Positions 44,676-54,440 of a DNA stretch of 64,000 nt are shown in pieces. Within the stretch, counting starts at the first letter, position 1, and each line of letters starts with the position of its first letter. Below the pieces are notes generated by a model. The model was not told the DNA's origin and did no database searches. It saw only the letters and a list, made by a program, of their open reading frames with translations. The stretch is from Gentiana macrophylla (Eukaryota; Streptophyta; Magnoliopsida; Gentianales; Gentianaceae): assembly GCA_026214975.1 (NCBI GenBank), contig CM047805.1, positions 1,240,001-1,304,000 on the forward strand, in the 5' to 3' direction. Both the position numbers and the translations under genes were made by a program.

Positions 44676-44690
44676 TGTGGTATCAGAGAC
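44676..44690 (+). other. Primer-binding site of element B
   Basis: TGTGGTATCAGAGAC directly follows the left LTR end (CCAACA). TGGTATCAGAGAC is complementary to the 3' end of initiator tRNA-Met. Confidence 0.88.
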
Positions 44691-44954
44691 AGGTTAAAGC
44701 GATTTTGCGATCTTGATTGCATAATTAATTAATAAAGAGTGGAATTGAATAGAAATTGCATATTTTATAAATTTTATTATATATATGCGTGGTTGAATGT
44801 TTTGGTTGACGAGATGGATTGGGGTTGGTATTTGTTTACCGTTAGATCTATTGTAAATCCAATTTTTCCGGTATAGGTTGTTATGTAATTTATTTTGCAA
44901 TTTTCTCATTTAATTTATTTCGGCCAAGGCCCTTTAAATAAATTCTGATCAAGA

Positions 44955-45060
44955 CCATGAAGAGAAAAGATGCAGCACAGTGGTAAAGACACAAGTTCAA
45001 TTGTGTGCAGACCTGAGTTTGAATCCCCTTGGCCGTATAAAATTTTGAATTTTTTTTTGT
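44955..45060 (+). mobile_element. SINE-like tRNA-derived segment
   Basis: An A-box-like TGCAGCACAGTGGTAAAGAC (44971-44990) and a B-box-like GAGTTTGAATCCCC (45014-45027) are spaced as in a tRNA gene and followed by a T-rich tract. It has the layout of a plant SINE, but no target duplication was found. It lies 280 bp downstream of the primer-binding site of B. Confidence 0.45.
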
Positions 45061-45124
45061 ATTTTTTTCTCCTCATTTTTTATTTATTTTTTTGTTCGGA
45101 ATTTGTAAAATAAAAAAACGAAAA

Positions 45125-45210
45125 CATAAAATTAAATGTGAGTGGAGAATCGAACTCGGGTGGTGATGAAGGAAGAAGAAGCTTCAACCAACTCAACTAC
45201 AAGGGTTTTT
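45125..45210 (-). mobile_element. Second SINE-like segment, opposite strand
   Basis: The minus strand carries TTGTAGTTGAGTTGGTTGAAG (about 45186-45206) and CCGAGTTCGATTCTCC (45145-45160), matching A- and B-box spacing. It is tail to tail with the plus-strand segment 44955-45060 across an A/T-rich centre. No duplication was resolved. Confidence 0.4.
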
Positions 45211-45579
45211 ATTGAAGATCTGGAGCAGAAAATTCTTATACCCGTCGGCGGCTGCACAATAATTTAGGGTTTATTTGTTTATTTATAGATTAGATACGGG
45301 GGTACCAACGGTCCATCAGTGGTTTATTTTTCGCACTTATTTTCTTGTATGATTATTTATGTGATATAACCATGCCATGACATTCATCATATTCATGAAT
45401 TCCACTCCTAGCATATGCATACATGTCGATAATTAATCTTGATATTAATTAGGCATGTATGAAACATAATTAATTTAGATTAATTTAGGTAATAAATTAA
45501 ATTAATTAAAACGAACGGAATTTTATCGATAAAAATTACATGATAAAATAAAATTTACTCGGTAAATTTAATTTTGGGA

Positions 45580-46450
45580 TCTTAAAATCATTCGTGGATT
45601 TTTTTATGTAGTGACTACATAAAAGAATTTTAATAATTGAAAAATTGAAAATCCGTAAAAGTTGGACACCAACCGAGCAAAAGGTTCAAAATTGGTTCGG
45701 CAAATAACAGGGCTTCGCTCGACTCGACTTGTCCGGCCCAAGTGCGGGGTTAGCCACGGGGTCCGGCAAGGTCAAGCTATTCGGCGAGCCGAGGCTCAAA
45801 TGGGGAAACCTTAGCCCGATTTTTAACTCCAAAGACTCGCACACGCGCGATAATAATAGCGCCGGGGTCCGGCAAGGTCAAGCTATCCGCGAAGTTTCGC
45901 TCAATGGGCAAATTTTAGTCCGATTCATCCAAAGAATGATATGAACCAACGAAGAGGATGGGTCGGCTTAGCTAATCCCGACACCGCTCGTGAACTCGGT
46001 TAAAGCTCACCAGGGTTTAATACCGATAAGTTGGTGATTGCCTTTCAAGATTTATTGTTTTCAAATTATTGAGAAAAATTCTACGATCCTAAAATTTTAT
46101 CATGACTAATTAGGACTTTAAAATTCTTTTGTGAATTTTAGTTGTGTAGTGTCTACACAATAAATTTCTAAATATTCGAAAAAATTGGAAAATCATGAAT
46201 AAGGTGTCGCTAGTTAGATGGTATTTGAAACGATAAACTAGTGAGAGCTTTTAATTTTGTGATTTATTGTTTTTGGAATTATTAGAAAAAATCATAAAGT
46301 CCTAATGAATTGTGAATTTTAATTGTGTAGTGTCTACACAAAGAATTTATAAATCCATAAAATTGGAAAGTCGTGAGTAATTGACACTAGTTAGACGGTA
46401 TTTGGAACCGATGAACTAGTGGGAGGATTAACTTAAATAATCATGATTTA
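45580..46450 (+). repeat. ~181-bp repeat units carrying a conserved hairpin
   Basis: Three related units contain TTTTATGTAG-TGA-CTACATAAAA (45602-45624), TTGTGTAG-TGT-CTACACAA (46142-46160) and the same again (46323-46341). The last two are 181 bp apart and share surrounding sequence (AAAATTGGAAA.TC.TGA, then GACACTAGTTAGA.GGTATTTG). The first unit lies about 540 bp upstream and is more diverged. A closing base pair changes from A-T to G-C between units while pairing is kept. A GGGTCCGGCAAGGTCAAGCT phrase is also duplicated between units one and two (about 45759 and 45865). Confidence 0.8.
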
Positions 46451-49400
46451 TTATTTTTCGGATTGTAAAGAAATTCTGAAAATCCTAATGAGACTACTTA
46501 ATTTTCAAAATAACGAGGGAGCGGGGAAGGTGACAACCGACCCTCGCCTCTATCATAACACAAGCACCGTGAGAGAATGGTGACGCCGTGTCGCTTTGAT
46601 TTCGCCCTTCGGATTGCCTTCACTTCTATCAAAATTCAAGGCTTGGTTTCCGAAAGGATAGGATTTTGAGTACTGCTGGGTCACTCGACCTACCTTTCGG
46701 CGGCATACTCGGGTCTACTTAAAAATCAAACAAGAGGTCACACTCTAAAGCGGTATTTTTGGAAATATCTTGGCTGAAAAAGGAAGGTAATCAACAATTA
46801 AATCGGGATGTCTGATTCTCAGTTAATTGTTGAGAGAGATTGTCTCAATTTAATTGTCACCTCTTTGACCTAACCGTCGGCGGAACTGAGGTGTGAGATT
46901 AAATCCTTGGAATGGTAGGATAAACTGCATGCATGACATCACGTTTATAATTCATAAAATCATTATTTGTTGTGGTGTATGATTTGATTTATATTTATGT
47001 CATGATTTATTTTCTACAACTGCATATTATCTCATGGTGTCTAAACTGCTAAACATGATAAATTGACCGATGATGACTTTGAAAAAGTGGAAAAGTAACA
47101 AGAACGTTGAACTCAACAATCGAGAATGCAAATTAATTCTTCGGAAGAGGATGTCCTCTTTAGCCTACAAACTTAAGTGACATTGATGTGACAAATTTGT
47201 CCACTGTGGCCGAGCGAGACAAAACAAAATTAGTTCAAAGATGACGAGAATGATTTGGTATCAATCTCACAAACACCCCACAGTTTACGAGTAGTGTCTA
47301 CTCTTATAAACTGCTAGTTCAAGGCCATTTCCTTTAAAGAAATCCAAGAATGGGAAGGTAAATGTCTACAAGCGTAAGTCATCTAAACTAAATAAGTTAA
47401 AGTCTAAACCGAAATATTAATAAAAGAAAGTAAATGATAAGGAAAGTGATTACGGATCACCAACCTATGAATCCTTAGAGACTTTCTTAACCGAGTAATT
47501 TGACTCAGAAGCTAATGTTCTTTTGTACGAACAAGGTAACTGGGCATTCATGATGAAGAGTAGACAACGGGTAGTTATTTCAGCTAAAATAGTGGCAGTG
47601 ATATAAAGAAATAAATTTCGGATTTTAATCCTTGAATATCATAGAAACATAATTTCTATTTTCGATTCGTTGAACAAATAGATTCACTTTCACATCGATA
47701 ATATAGTTGCCTTAAAGAAAGTGAATATGACATTTGTATACGATTCTCAGACCGGACTTTTGTTTGATAAAGTCAGAACCACTAAGTAATGCTGAAAAGG
47801 TATATGTAACACATCGTAAACTATTTAGGCAAATGGTTTCCGTATTTAGATAAACGATTCTTCAAAGATCTATTAATTGGTGCATATATCCTAAAGATAA
47901 GATCTTAAGACTCAAGCAAAGGTGATTCCTATCTCCCACCTAAGAACACTATCTCAAAGAAAAAATGACTAAGGTACCTTTCAATTAGGAAAAGGTAATA
48001 GAGCTGAAGAAGTATCACAACTTATTCATATTGACCTTCGGGGTCTTATGAAGGATGCAAGCTAGTGGGAGCTTTTGAGTAGTGGACAATTTGTCTCATA
48101 GCTACTCGAAACGCCGATTAATTTATCTAAATATTTGGAGGATCTCTGATATTACCAGAGAAACGAGTATTCAATTCTCAGATATAAGCTATGGCATGGT
48201 TTTGTAACTGATGCTTGGCCTATCTCCGAGTGAAAAGATTTCACTGAAAGGATAAACCATAGATTGTCTTGTATAGTTATTGATATGCTACAATACACTG
48301 CTTAACTCAATTAAGATATTGGTTGCAAAATAACGGTTTACATTATTATGTAATACCGAGAAGTCTACCTAGAAGATGCTTATGAATTTGTGGATAAAGA
48401 GTGAAGTGCATTTACTCCACTTCCGCAAATAGAGGCATTTAGCACTAGTGCTTGAAGGTAGGACTGGAGATTTTACATACACGTTCAGATGGTGACTGTT
48501 CATGAAATATCTTGATACAATGAGTAAAAGTTGGTTATAAGATTCTTAAGATCGGATAGTGACGGTTACACTGTTATATCCTTTCCAAAAAGAATGTTTA
48601 AATAACAACTTAGACCTTGAATTACAGTTACTCAAGGAGTTACTATCTGATCAAATCAAACCAAATCCAACATTTGTTGTTGCGGTTTACGCTGATTAAT
48701 ACTACTAAACCAGATCATAACATCAATCCACCCAAATGCAGTGGGAGTATGGTTTAACCATTGACCCGCTGTGATTATGCAGTCTTTACAGTCTGCTTGG
48801 GGTTATTGATTACCGATGGTTCTTCTGGAAGGACTGTATAGGATTCTGATAATAAGAGGTTGGTTCAAAACCATAAACTCAGTAATATGGAGTATTGTTA
48901 CTCCGCTCGTCACACTTTGTAAACACTTGAGTGTCTCAGGCCCAATGGGAGTAATTGGATCAACGTGTAGAAGAGATGAATGAAAGAGAAAGTTTAACTT
49001 TCAAAGCAAAGCTAAGTGGTTTTGGGGGTAACTCCCTGAGAAATAGACAGTTAAATGGGGGTGATGCCCTGAAACTTTCTCACCACTCAGCCTTGCTTGA
49101 CTCTATGGAAAGCAGAAAGATTAACAGGGCTGATGCCCTGAAACTTTCTTGCCGTACAATGAAGCTTAGATTCATTCAGAACGGAAGGGTTTTAGCTTAA
49201 ATCCAATGGCAGATTGACTACCTATGCTTCTATCCATTGATGGATTAAAGCAAAAATCCAGTCATTAAAAGTCACATGTTTTGAATGTGTGGATTGACCG
49301 TAATATTGATGAGTCTTTTGTAGACCGGAGAATCAATATTGGTAAAGTAGTGACGTTAGTGTTAATAAAAGATAACACTGCAACAATTGGGAACAACTTG

Positions 49401-49729
49401 AGTGTGTTCTTTGAAGTCAAGAACTGACGAGCCAAAGCTTCTCTGAATCAGAGAAGCGGATTATATTCTTAGAATTTGATTCGATCGAATTCATGAGAAC
49501 AAGTTGTTGGAAATATCCCATCCATCTTATTGGTTAAAGATGATAATGCATTTTCGAATGCAAAATTCAATGAGAGGTTTCTACCCAACCCTCACGGAAT
49601 AATTCTCTTAGTCTTCGGATATAGAGAAATGGGATATATTCTCTTTGGATAGAAAAGTCAGTTATTAAAAGTCAATAAAATTCGAGTCTTGATTCGGACG
49701 TTGAAAGCAAAGATAGTGCATCCTCAAGT
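46451..49729 (+). pseudogene. Eroded coding region of element B
   Basis: No long frame is present. The position between leader and RNase H, and copia-like phrases, suggest decayed gag-pol; none is clear enough to name a domain. An open stretch at 48955-49200 contains a direct repeat (CTGAAACTTTCT.. twice, about 49069-49145) and shows no known motif. Confidence 0.4.
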
Positions 49730-50300
49730 ATCTTGAGAGAACGAGAATCGTATGCTTGTCCATTCGGTGCGAACTCGAGTGTCGCTGACTACACTGATTC
49801 TGATTTTTTGTCTGATTAAGGATAATCGTGAATCGATCTCAGGTTCAGTGTTTACTCATAGTGATGGAGCTATAATCTGGAGCAATCCAGCACTGCCAGT
49901 TTGACTCTGTTATTCGAATACATAGCAGCTTTCGGAGCAGCTAAAAAGGCAGTGTGGCTTGAGAAGTTCTCTGTTGGATCGGGAAGTGATTCCAGGTCTC
50001 GATGAGCCGATATCAATTTACTTTGAAAATAGTTGAGAGGTAGCTCATGCAAATGATCTTCGCAGTACAAAAGGTCAAAAGCATATTGAGATAAAGTACC
50101 ACCTGGTCGACAGATCGTGCAAAGAGGCGACGCTTCGGTCCTAAAGATCGCCTTCGCCCGACAACCTAGTCGATCGACACCAAGTCGTGTGGCATCTAAT
50201 GTCACCGATAAGCGCTTATGGGTATGAAATTGGGAGATATGTCTCATCTGCTTTAGAGCAATTGGGAGAATTTTGTGGATAGATAGAATAAGGGTGAGGT
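49730..50300 (+). pseudogene. Element B RNase H remnant
   Basis: The plus-strand reading shows YTDSDF, then after stops FEYIAAFGAAKKAVWLEKF, equivalent to the EAEYIAASEAAKEAVWIRKF block of copia RNase H. QRSKAY and GDASVLKIAFARQ follow, matching the SKHI and C-terminal region. Multiple stops show decay. The minus-strand open frame over 49870-50478 is a shadow. Confidence 0.75.
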
Positions 50301-50329
50301 GCTCTAAAAACAATTGTTGCTTGTCTTTA

Positions 50330-50407
50330 CGGGCAAGTAGGAGATTGTTAGATATAGTGTGCCCGAAAGACAATTGTTGCTTGTCCTTATGAGCAAGTGG
50401 GAGATTG
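50330..50407 (+). repeat. Duplicated purine tract and LTR start of element B
   Basis: The segment GGGCAAGTAGGAGATTGTTAGA..GCCCGAAAGACAATTG occurs once at about 50330-50383 and again as AGCAAGTGGGAGATTGATGGAAG..GCCCGAAAGACAATTT from 50391 into the LTR. An extra purine tract and LTR-start copy therefore lies immediately inside the right LTR. Confidence 0.75.
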
Positions 50408-52155
50408 ATGGAAGTAACGCCCGAAAGACAATTTATGTAATTGTTTTTATAATTAATAAATGACAGATTTATTCTCATCTTATTATTTGCTTCGTGCTTA
50501 TAAGTAATACACTACTGAAAACCCTAAGTCGTATCATATGTAGCCATATAACTTAGTGTGTGATACACATGAGGATTAAGTTTACGGTGATACACTTGAA
50601 TCAAGTTAGTCCGCAGAACTTAATCAAAGTATGAGGTCTATTGATTAAACTACCATTAATGCGCCTGCACACTTTATGGTGTGACCGCCTTATCCGGACC
50701 GCCGACATTGGTCGCCTAAGTGGGGAATTTATATATGATGAGAGTCATATAAGATCGACCGATTTAATATGAGTTTCTCATATAATTCCGTGATTGAGAA
50801 ATATTATTAAATCACAAGATGATCATATATGGATTAACCTTAATCTCAAGTGATTACGCACTTACTAGTTTCGTGGATAAGGTTTGATGTGCTCAAGTAG
50901 GATCGCTGAAGAGCGCGGTCCGAATCACTTTCACGCTGGCACTATTCTAGAATGAGTGAGAAGTGTGTGTCTCACAGATATGGAATCCATTCCTTCCTGC
51001 GGGAAGTAAAAAGAACGATCCCTTATTTGTTGATCCTAGAAACTGATCGATCCGCGGAGTTCGTATTGGTTATGAACTAATTGATCACTAGTGGGTTAAT
51101 GGTAAATAAGGATGAGATGTATTGAAGAAGGTTTACGGAAATATTCCCGCTTCATTACGGATAGCCTATGGAGGGTTAGTTTATATGTAATGATTATATC
51201 AATGGACACTTATCGACTGACTTTACGCTTTGAGAATAAGTTATATCTATAATCGATAGAGTTCGGCCCGGATTTATGGTGGCGAATTCCGAATAAATAA
51301 GTTGAGTAGTAATATTATGTTCAATGAATATTTTATTCAATTTATTGTAGCTACTGGTTATAGGTCCATGGTCCCCGGGTTGGCTCCTAACACGCGAGTA
51401 TTTTCTCTTTTTATGGAACCTCGAGAATAAATTAAATAGTTGGTCTATTTAATGAATATGCAATATTATTTATTTGGTAAATAATATGTAAAATAGAAAA
51501 GACATTTTCTATTAAAAATGATTAAAAGATGGCGCCATTAATGTGGATAAATAAGGAGAAGAAATTTTCCTAGATTATGTCAAATGTGTAATTAATTAAT
51601 TATCTATTTGTTGGATAATTAATGGAAAAATAAGAGATTAATTTTTGGAATTATCTCTTATCTTTTGAAAAATATCTTTCCTTATGGGAATATGTAATTG
51701 TGGTGTGAAACGATAACTCTCTCTCGACCAGCTTATTTTCCAATATAAAGAGAGTTCCTCCTAACACATTAACAATTCCAAATTATGCATCACTTGAAAT
51801 AAAGGAGAGAAAATTAGTTTCTCGCTCTAGTTATTAAGAGAAGAAAACCAAGGGTTTTTCAAGCGCATATTCGAGGAGGTTCTACGGCGAGGATCGACGC
51901 CCACCGATGTCGCATGAGATACAATCCGGAAGATTGTGGCTTCTCCATCCGTCGATTTATCGTTCTTCTCTAATAAGGTAAATCTTCAACCTTCTTGTAG
52001 ATTAATTTATGATGCGAATCATATCGTGGTAAAATCGTAAACGAATTTAATTCGTAGTTTCACCATGATCGATCGTGTCCTGATCGGTCTGTCGTGAATC
52101 GATCCGACGATCAAATTGTGATCGGATCCGATTCGGTTTCAGATATACAAGATAT
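50406..52155 (+). repeat. Right LTR of element B
   Basis: This uninterrupted 1750-bp LTR matches the left LTR pieces 39184-40641 and 44399-44675. It shows the empty site for the solo LTR insertion at about 51880 (GGAGGTTCTACGGCGAGG). Confidence 0.9.
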
Positions 52156-52350
52156 TAAATATCATTGACTAGAAAGTTTTCCGCCAAATTCTTTTGCCTG
52201 AATAAGAGCTGCCCGTGCAACCATAGCCTCTATCACAATTGCCGAGGGAGCTCTAACAATGAAGGATCCTCTACCTTCTTGGACAGAGCCATCATTTACC
52301 ACCACTTGGCTTATTCCCTCTAAGTTTGTGTTCTTGTCCTAAGTTGCATC
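52156..52350 (-). mobile_element. LINE RNase H-like fragment, N-terminal half
   Basis: The minus strand reads WVDAT, GISQVVVNDGSVQEGRGSFIVRAP and EAMVARAALIQAKEFG. This is the first half of the RNase H-like domain of plant LINE ORF2 (WVDAS, G.. and EA..AL..A motifs). It continues at 39183 across element B. Confidence 0.75.
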
Positions 52351-53270
52351 CACCCAACAGATCGGCGAAGAGGTTTGCAGGATAAGGCCGAATCATGGTC
52401 GCTTTAGTTCATTGTTTTTTCTTTCCTTTCCATAATATTGATCATTTTACATTACATATAAACATGCATTACATTTTTTAATCTTGCTCGTAATTTATCA
52501 GTAATTCAGTTTTTTTATTATTACATTTGTAGCTTTTGGATTAAGGATAATCTTGTTATAAATACATACGTAACGTGTGGATATACATTTTATGGTACTT
52601 CATTTGAATATATATAAATATTGGTGACTCAAAACCACCTACATGTGTCATGTCTTGACCAAAGAAGAGTATTAAGACAAATGGCATTAAGAGGGGAAAT
52701 GGGGTAATTCTTGTGTGGTGTCTCCACACGGTGTGGAGACACCGTGTGGTTAAATATAGACCACACAGTTTTATTCTGTATTTAAACTATGTATGTTTGA
52801 TCGTTTCACCCATTACTTCACCTCAGATTTCCTCGCCACACAAGTATTTTCCGAGGAAATATGGGCATCATATAACTCCATATTGATGACACGTGTACCA
52901 TGCTTTTGTTCTTAAAATCTTTGGCAACACCCACTATTGATATTTTATATAAAAACTCTTAAAATGATTATATTTTATTGAAAAAAAAAACATACTTAAA
53001 ATGAACAAAGAGTAGAAAAGACCAAGATATATGGATTGCTCCAACCCCATGCAACACTGGACAACCGAATTCGCTAAAAAAATAACAACATCAGATTTGT
53101 TTTACAAACACATATTTATACTATATAAAATAGACTCATCATTTTTTTTGTATATTATTTTGTTACTTTTTCTATGCGAGACTTATTGGCACCATAGTTT
53201 TCCTAGCTGTTGGTATTACGATTGCTTCAGCCACTCAAAAAAAATATTTCGAAGACCACAATTATTTTTG
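52351..53270. other. AT-rich spacer with a palindrome, no gene
   Basis: No coding sequence. A near-perfect palindrome, GGTGTCTCCACAC-G-GTGTGGAGACACC, lies at 52717-52743. A short plus-strand open frame from 53031 shows no motif. Confidence 0.55.
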
Positions 53271-53271
53271 T

Positions 53272-53460
53272 GCAAAATAACGTCAGTGATACTGACGTTA
53301 GTTTTCGATAATAACGTCATCGGTTCTGACGTTAATTTTCGGTAATAACACCGGTAACACTGACGTTATATTGATAAAAGTGTCATGCGTGAAATCAATC
53401 CATTGACGCTATTATTGAAAAAAAACGTCAATGGCACTGACGTTCCTAGTATAATGCCGA
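53272..53460. repeat. Array of TAACGTCA inverted repeats
   Basis: Four successive dyads are built on AACGTCA..TGACGTT: AACGTCAGTGATACTGACGTT, AACGTCATCGGTTCTGACGTT-like, a degenerate third and ACGTCAATGGCACTGACGTT. Arms are 6-9 bp. Subterminal arrays like this occur in CACTA-type transposons, but no CACTA termini were confirmed here. Confidence 0.6.
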
Positions 53461-53568
53461 AAGTAAAAAAAAGAAAGAAATACATGTGTTGTGGCGAAAG
53501 TGGCGAAAGTAAATAAAAAATAATAAAAAAATATGCCAATAATACGTGATGCCGATAAAAGTCACATT

Positions 53569-53896
53569 GTTATAAAACTAATAACAGAAAAGAAAGATGA
53601 AATATAACGTAGAAAGAAGAAGGGAATAGTTGTGTATTATTTCACTGGCATCATGGGTATATATAGTAGACATACAACGCGAACACAATATAATAGATAA
53701 ACTAGAAAATATTGTAAATCAATTTGAATAATAGATAAACATATTTTTATTCTTTTATAGCATTCCTCTTGATATCTATTATTCAACAAATAATAGATAT
53801 GATATGCCTCATTAAACCCTTTACTAAGTAAAAAACTCAGTGGGAAATAATCCTAGTTAAAGAAAAAGAGTACATATTTATCTATGTTTATTTACA
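53569..53896 (-). repeat. 3' LTR of copia E
   Basis: This 328-bp LTR begins TGTAAATAAACATAG in element sense, after the purine tract, and ends TTTTATAACA. It contains the AGTGGGAAATAATCCTAG segment common near 3' ends of related plant copia LTRs. Confidence 0.8.
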
Positions 53897-54110
53897 CCCC
53901 CTGAACCAAGCATCAATTAAGATCTTTCAAACGTTGCATCACAATGTTCTTCACAAGTCTCTCAAATGTTGCAGTCGGCAATGTCTTGGTAAATAAATCT
54001 GTCAGGTTGTCGAATGATCGGATCTGTTGCACATCAATTTCCCCATTCTTTTGCAAGTCTATTATATGGCTATAATAATTTCTCGTCTGAGTTGCATAAC
54101 GTATATGTCA
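53897..54110 (-). pseudogene. Copia E RNase H C-terminus
   Basis: The minus strand reads DNLTDLFTKTLPTATFERLVKNIVMQRLKDLN followed by a stop and the purine tract. This is the characteristic last block of copia pol (D..ADLFTK.LP). Upstream the frame is lost within about 60 codons. Confidence 0.85.
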
Positions 54111-54440
54111 TGCATTATTAACTTTGCTAGAAAAACCCAGTGGGAAAAAACTAGACAAGATAAATAGTTCATGTCATATGCGTTTTTATGTGTTGCACTG
54201 ACTGCCTCGTTAAAAACCTTTAACTAAGAAAACCATGTGGGAAAAACTTGGTTAAAGTGAAAAAGAGTATAGTCATTGGTTTTAAGACCAAATGCTTAAA
54301 ATAGTTTTGAAATTGTCACTCCCCCTGACGACAACAATCTTCCTTATGTACGCATTCCAGTACTGTAAACACATGTTTCTCCAGAACAGATGTATGAATG
54401 ATCTTAGTGAACAATTCTTCTAGATCGTTACTAAAGCGTA
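54111..54440 (-). pseudogene. Second LTR-like and RNase H end, tandem 3' terminus
   Basis: The pattern repeats here. An LTR-like segment contains CCAGTGGGAAAAAACTAG and GTGGGAAAAACTTGG, then a purine tract (minus strand CAGGGGGAGTG) and another RNase H end (NDLEELFTKIIHTSVLEKHVF). It is a related 3' terminus, from a second element or a tandem rearrangement. Confidence 0.6.

Larger units (their letters stand above)
39184..52155 (+). mobile_element. LTR retrotransposon B, 13 kb, degenerate copia
   Basis: Left LTR 39184-44675 (about 1735 bp after removing nested solo LTRs) and right LTR 50406-52155 begin TG(T/A)TGGAAGTAACGCCCG. The 5-bp duplication TAAAT flanks the element (39179-39183 and 52156-52160). 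The primer-binding site TGGTATCAGAGAC lies at 44678-44690. A purine tract (AAGTGGGAGAT) precedes the right LTR. The interior has no long open frame, but RNase H remnants near 49.8-50.3 kb in the plus sense support copia. It is inserted in a LINE RNase H fragment. Confidence 0.9.

Noticed and set aside
45729..45944. Plus-strand frame near the GGGTCCGGCAAGG duplication
   Set aside because: Short, no homology recognised, inside the leader of an LTR element.
49870..50478. A 202-residue minus-strand open frame in element B
   Set aside because: It lies antisense to a recognisable copia RNase H remnant and extends into the LTR; no motif of its own.
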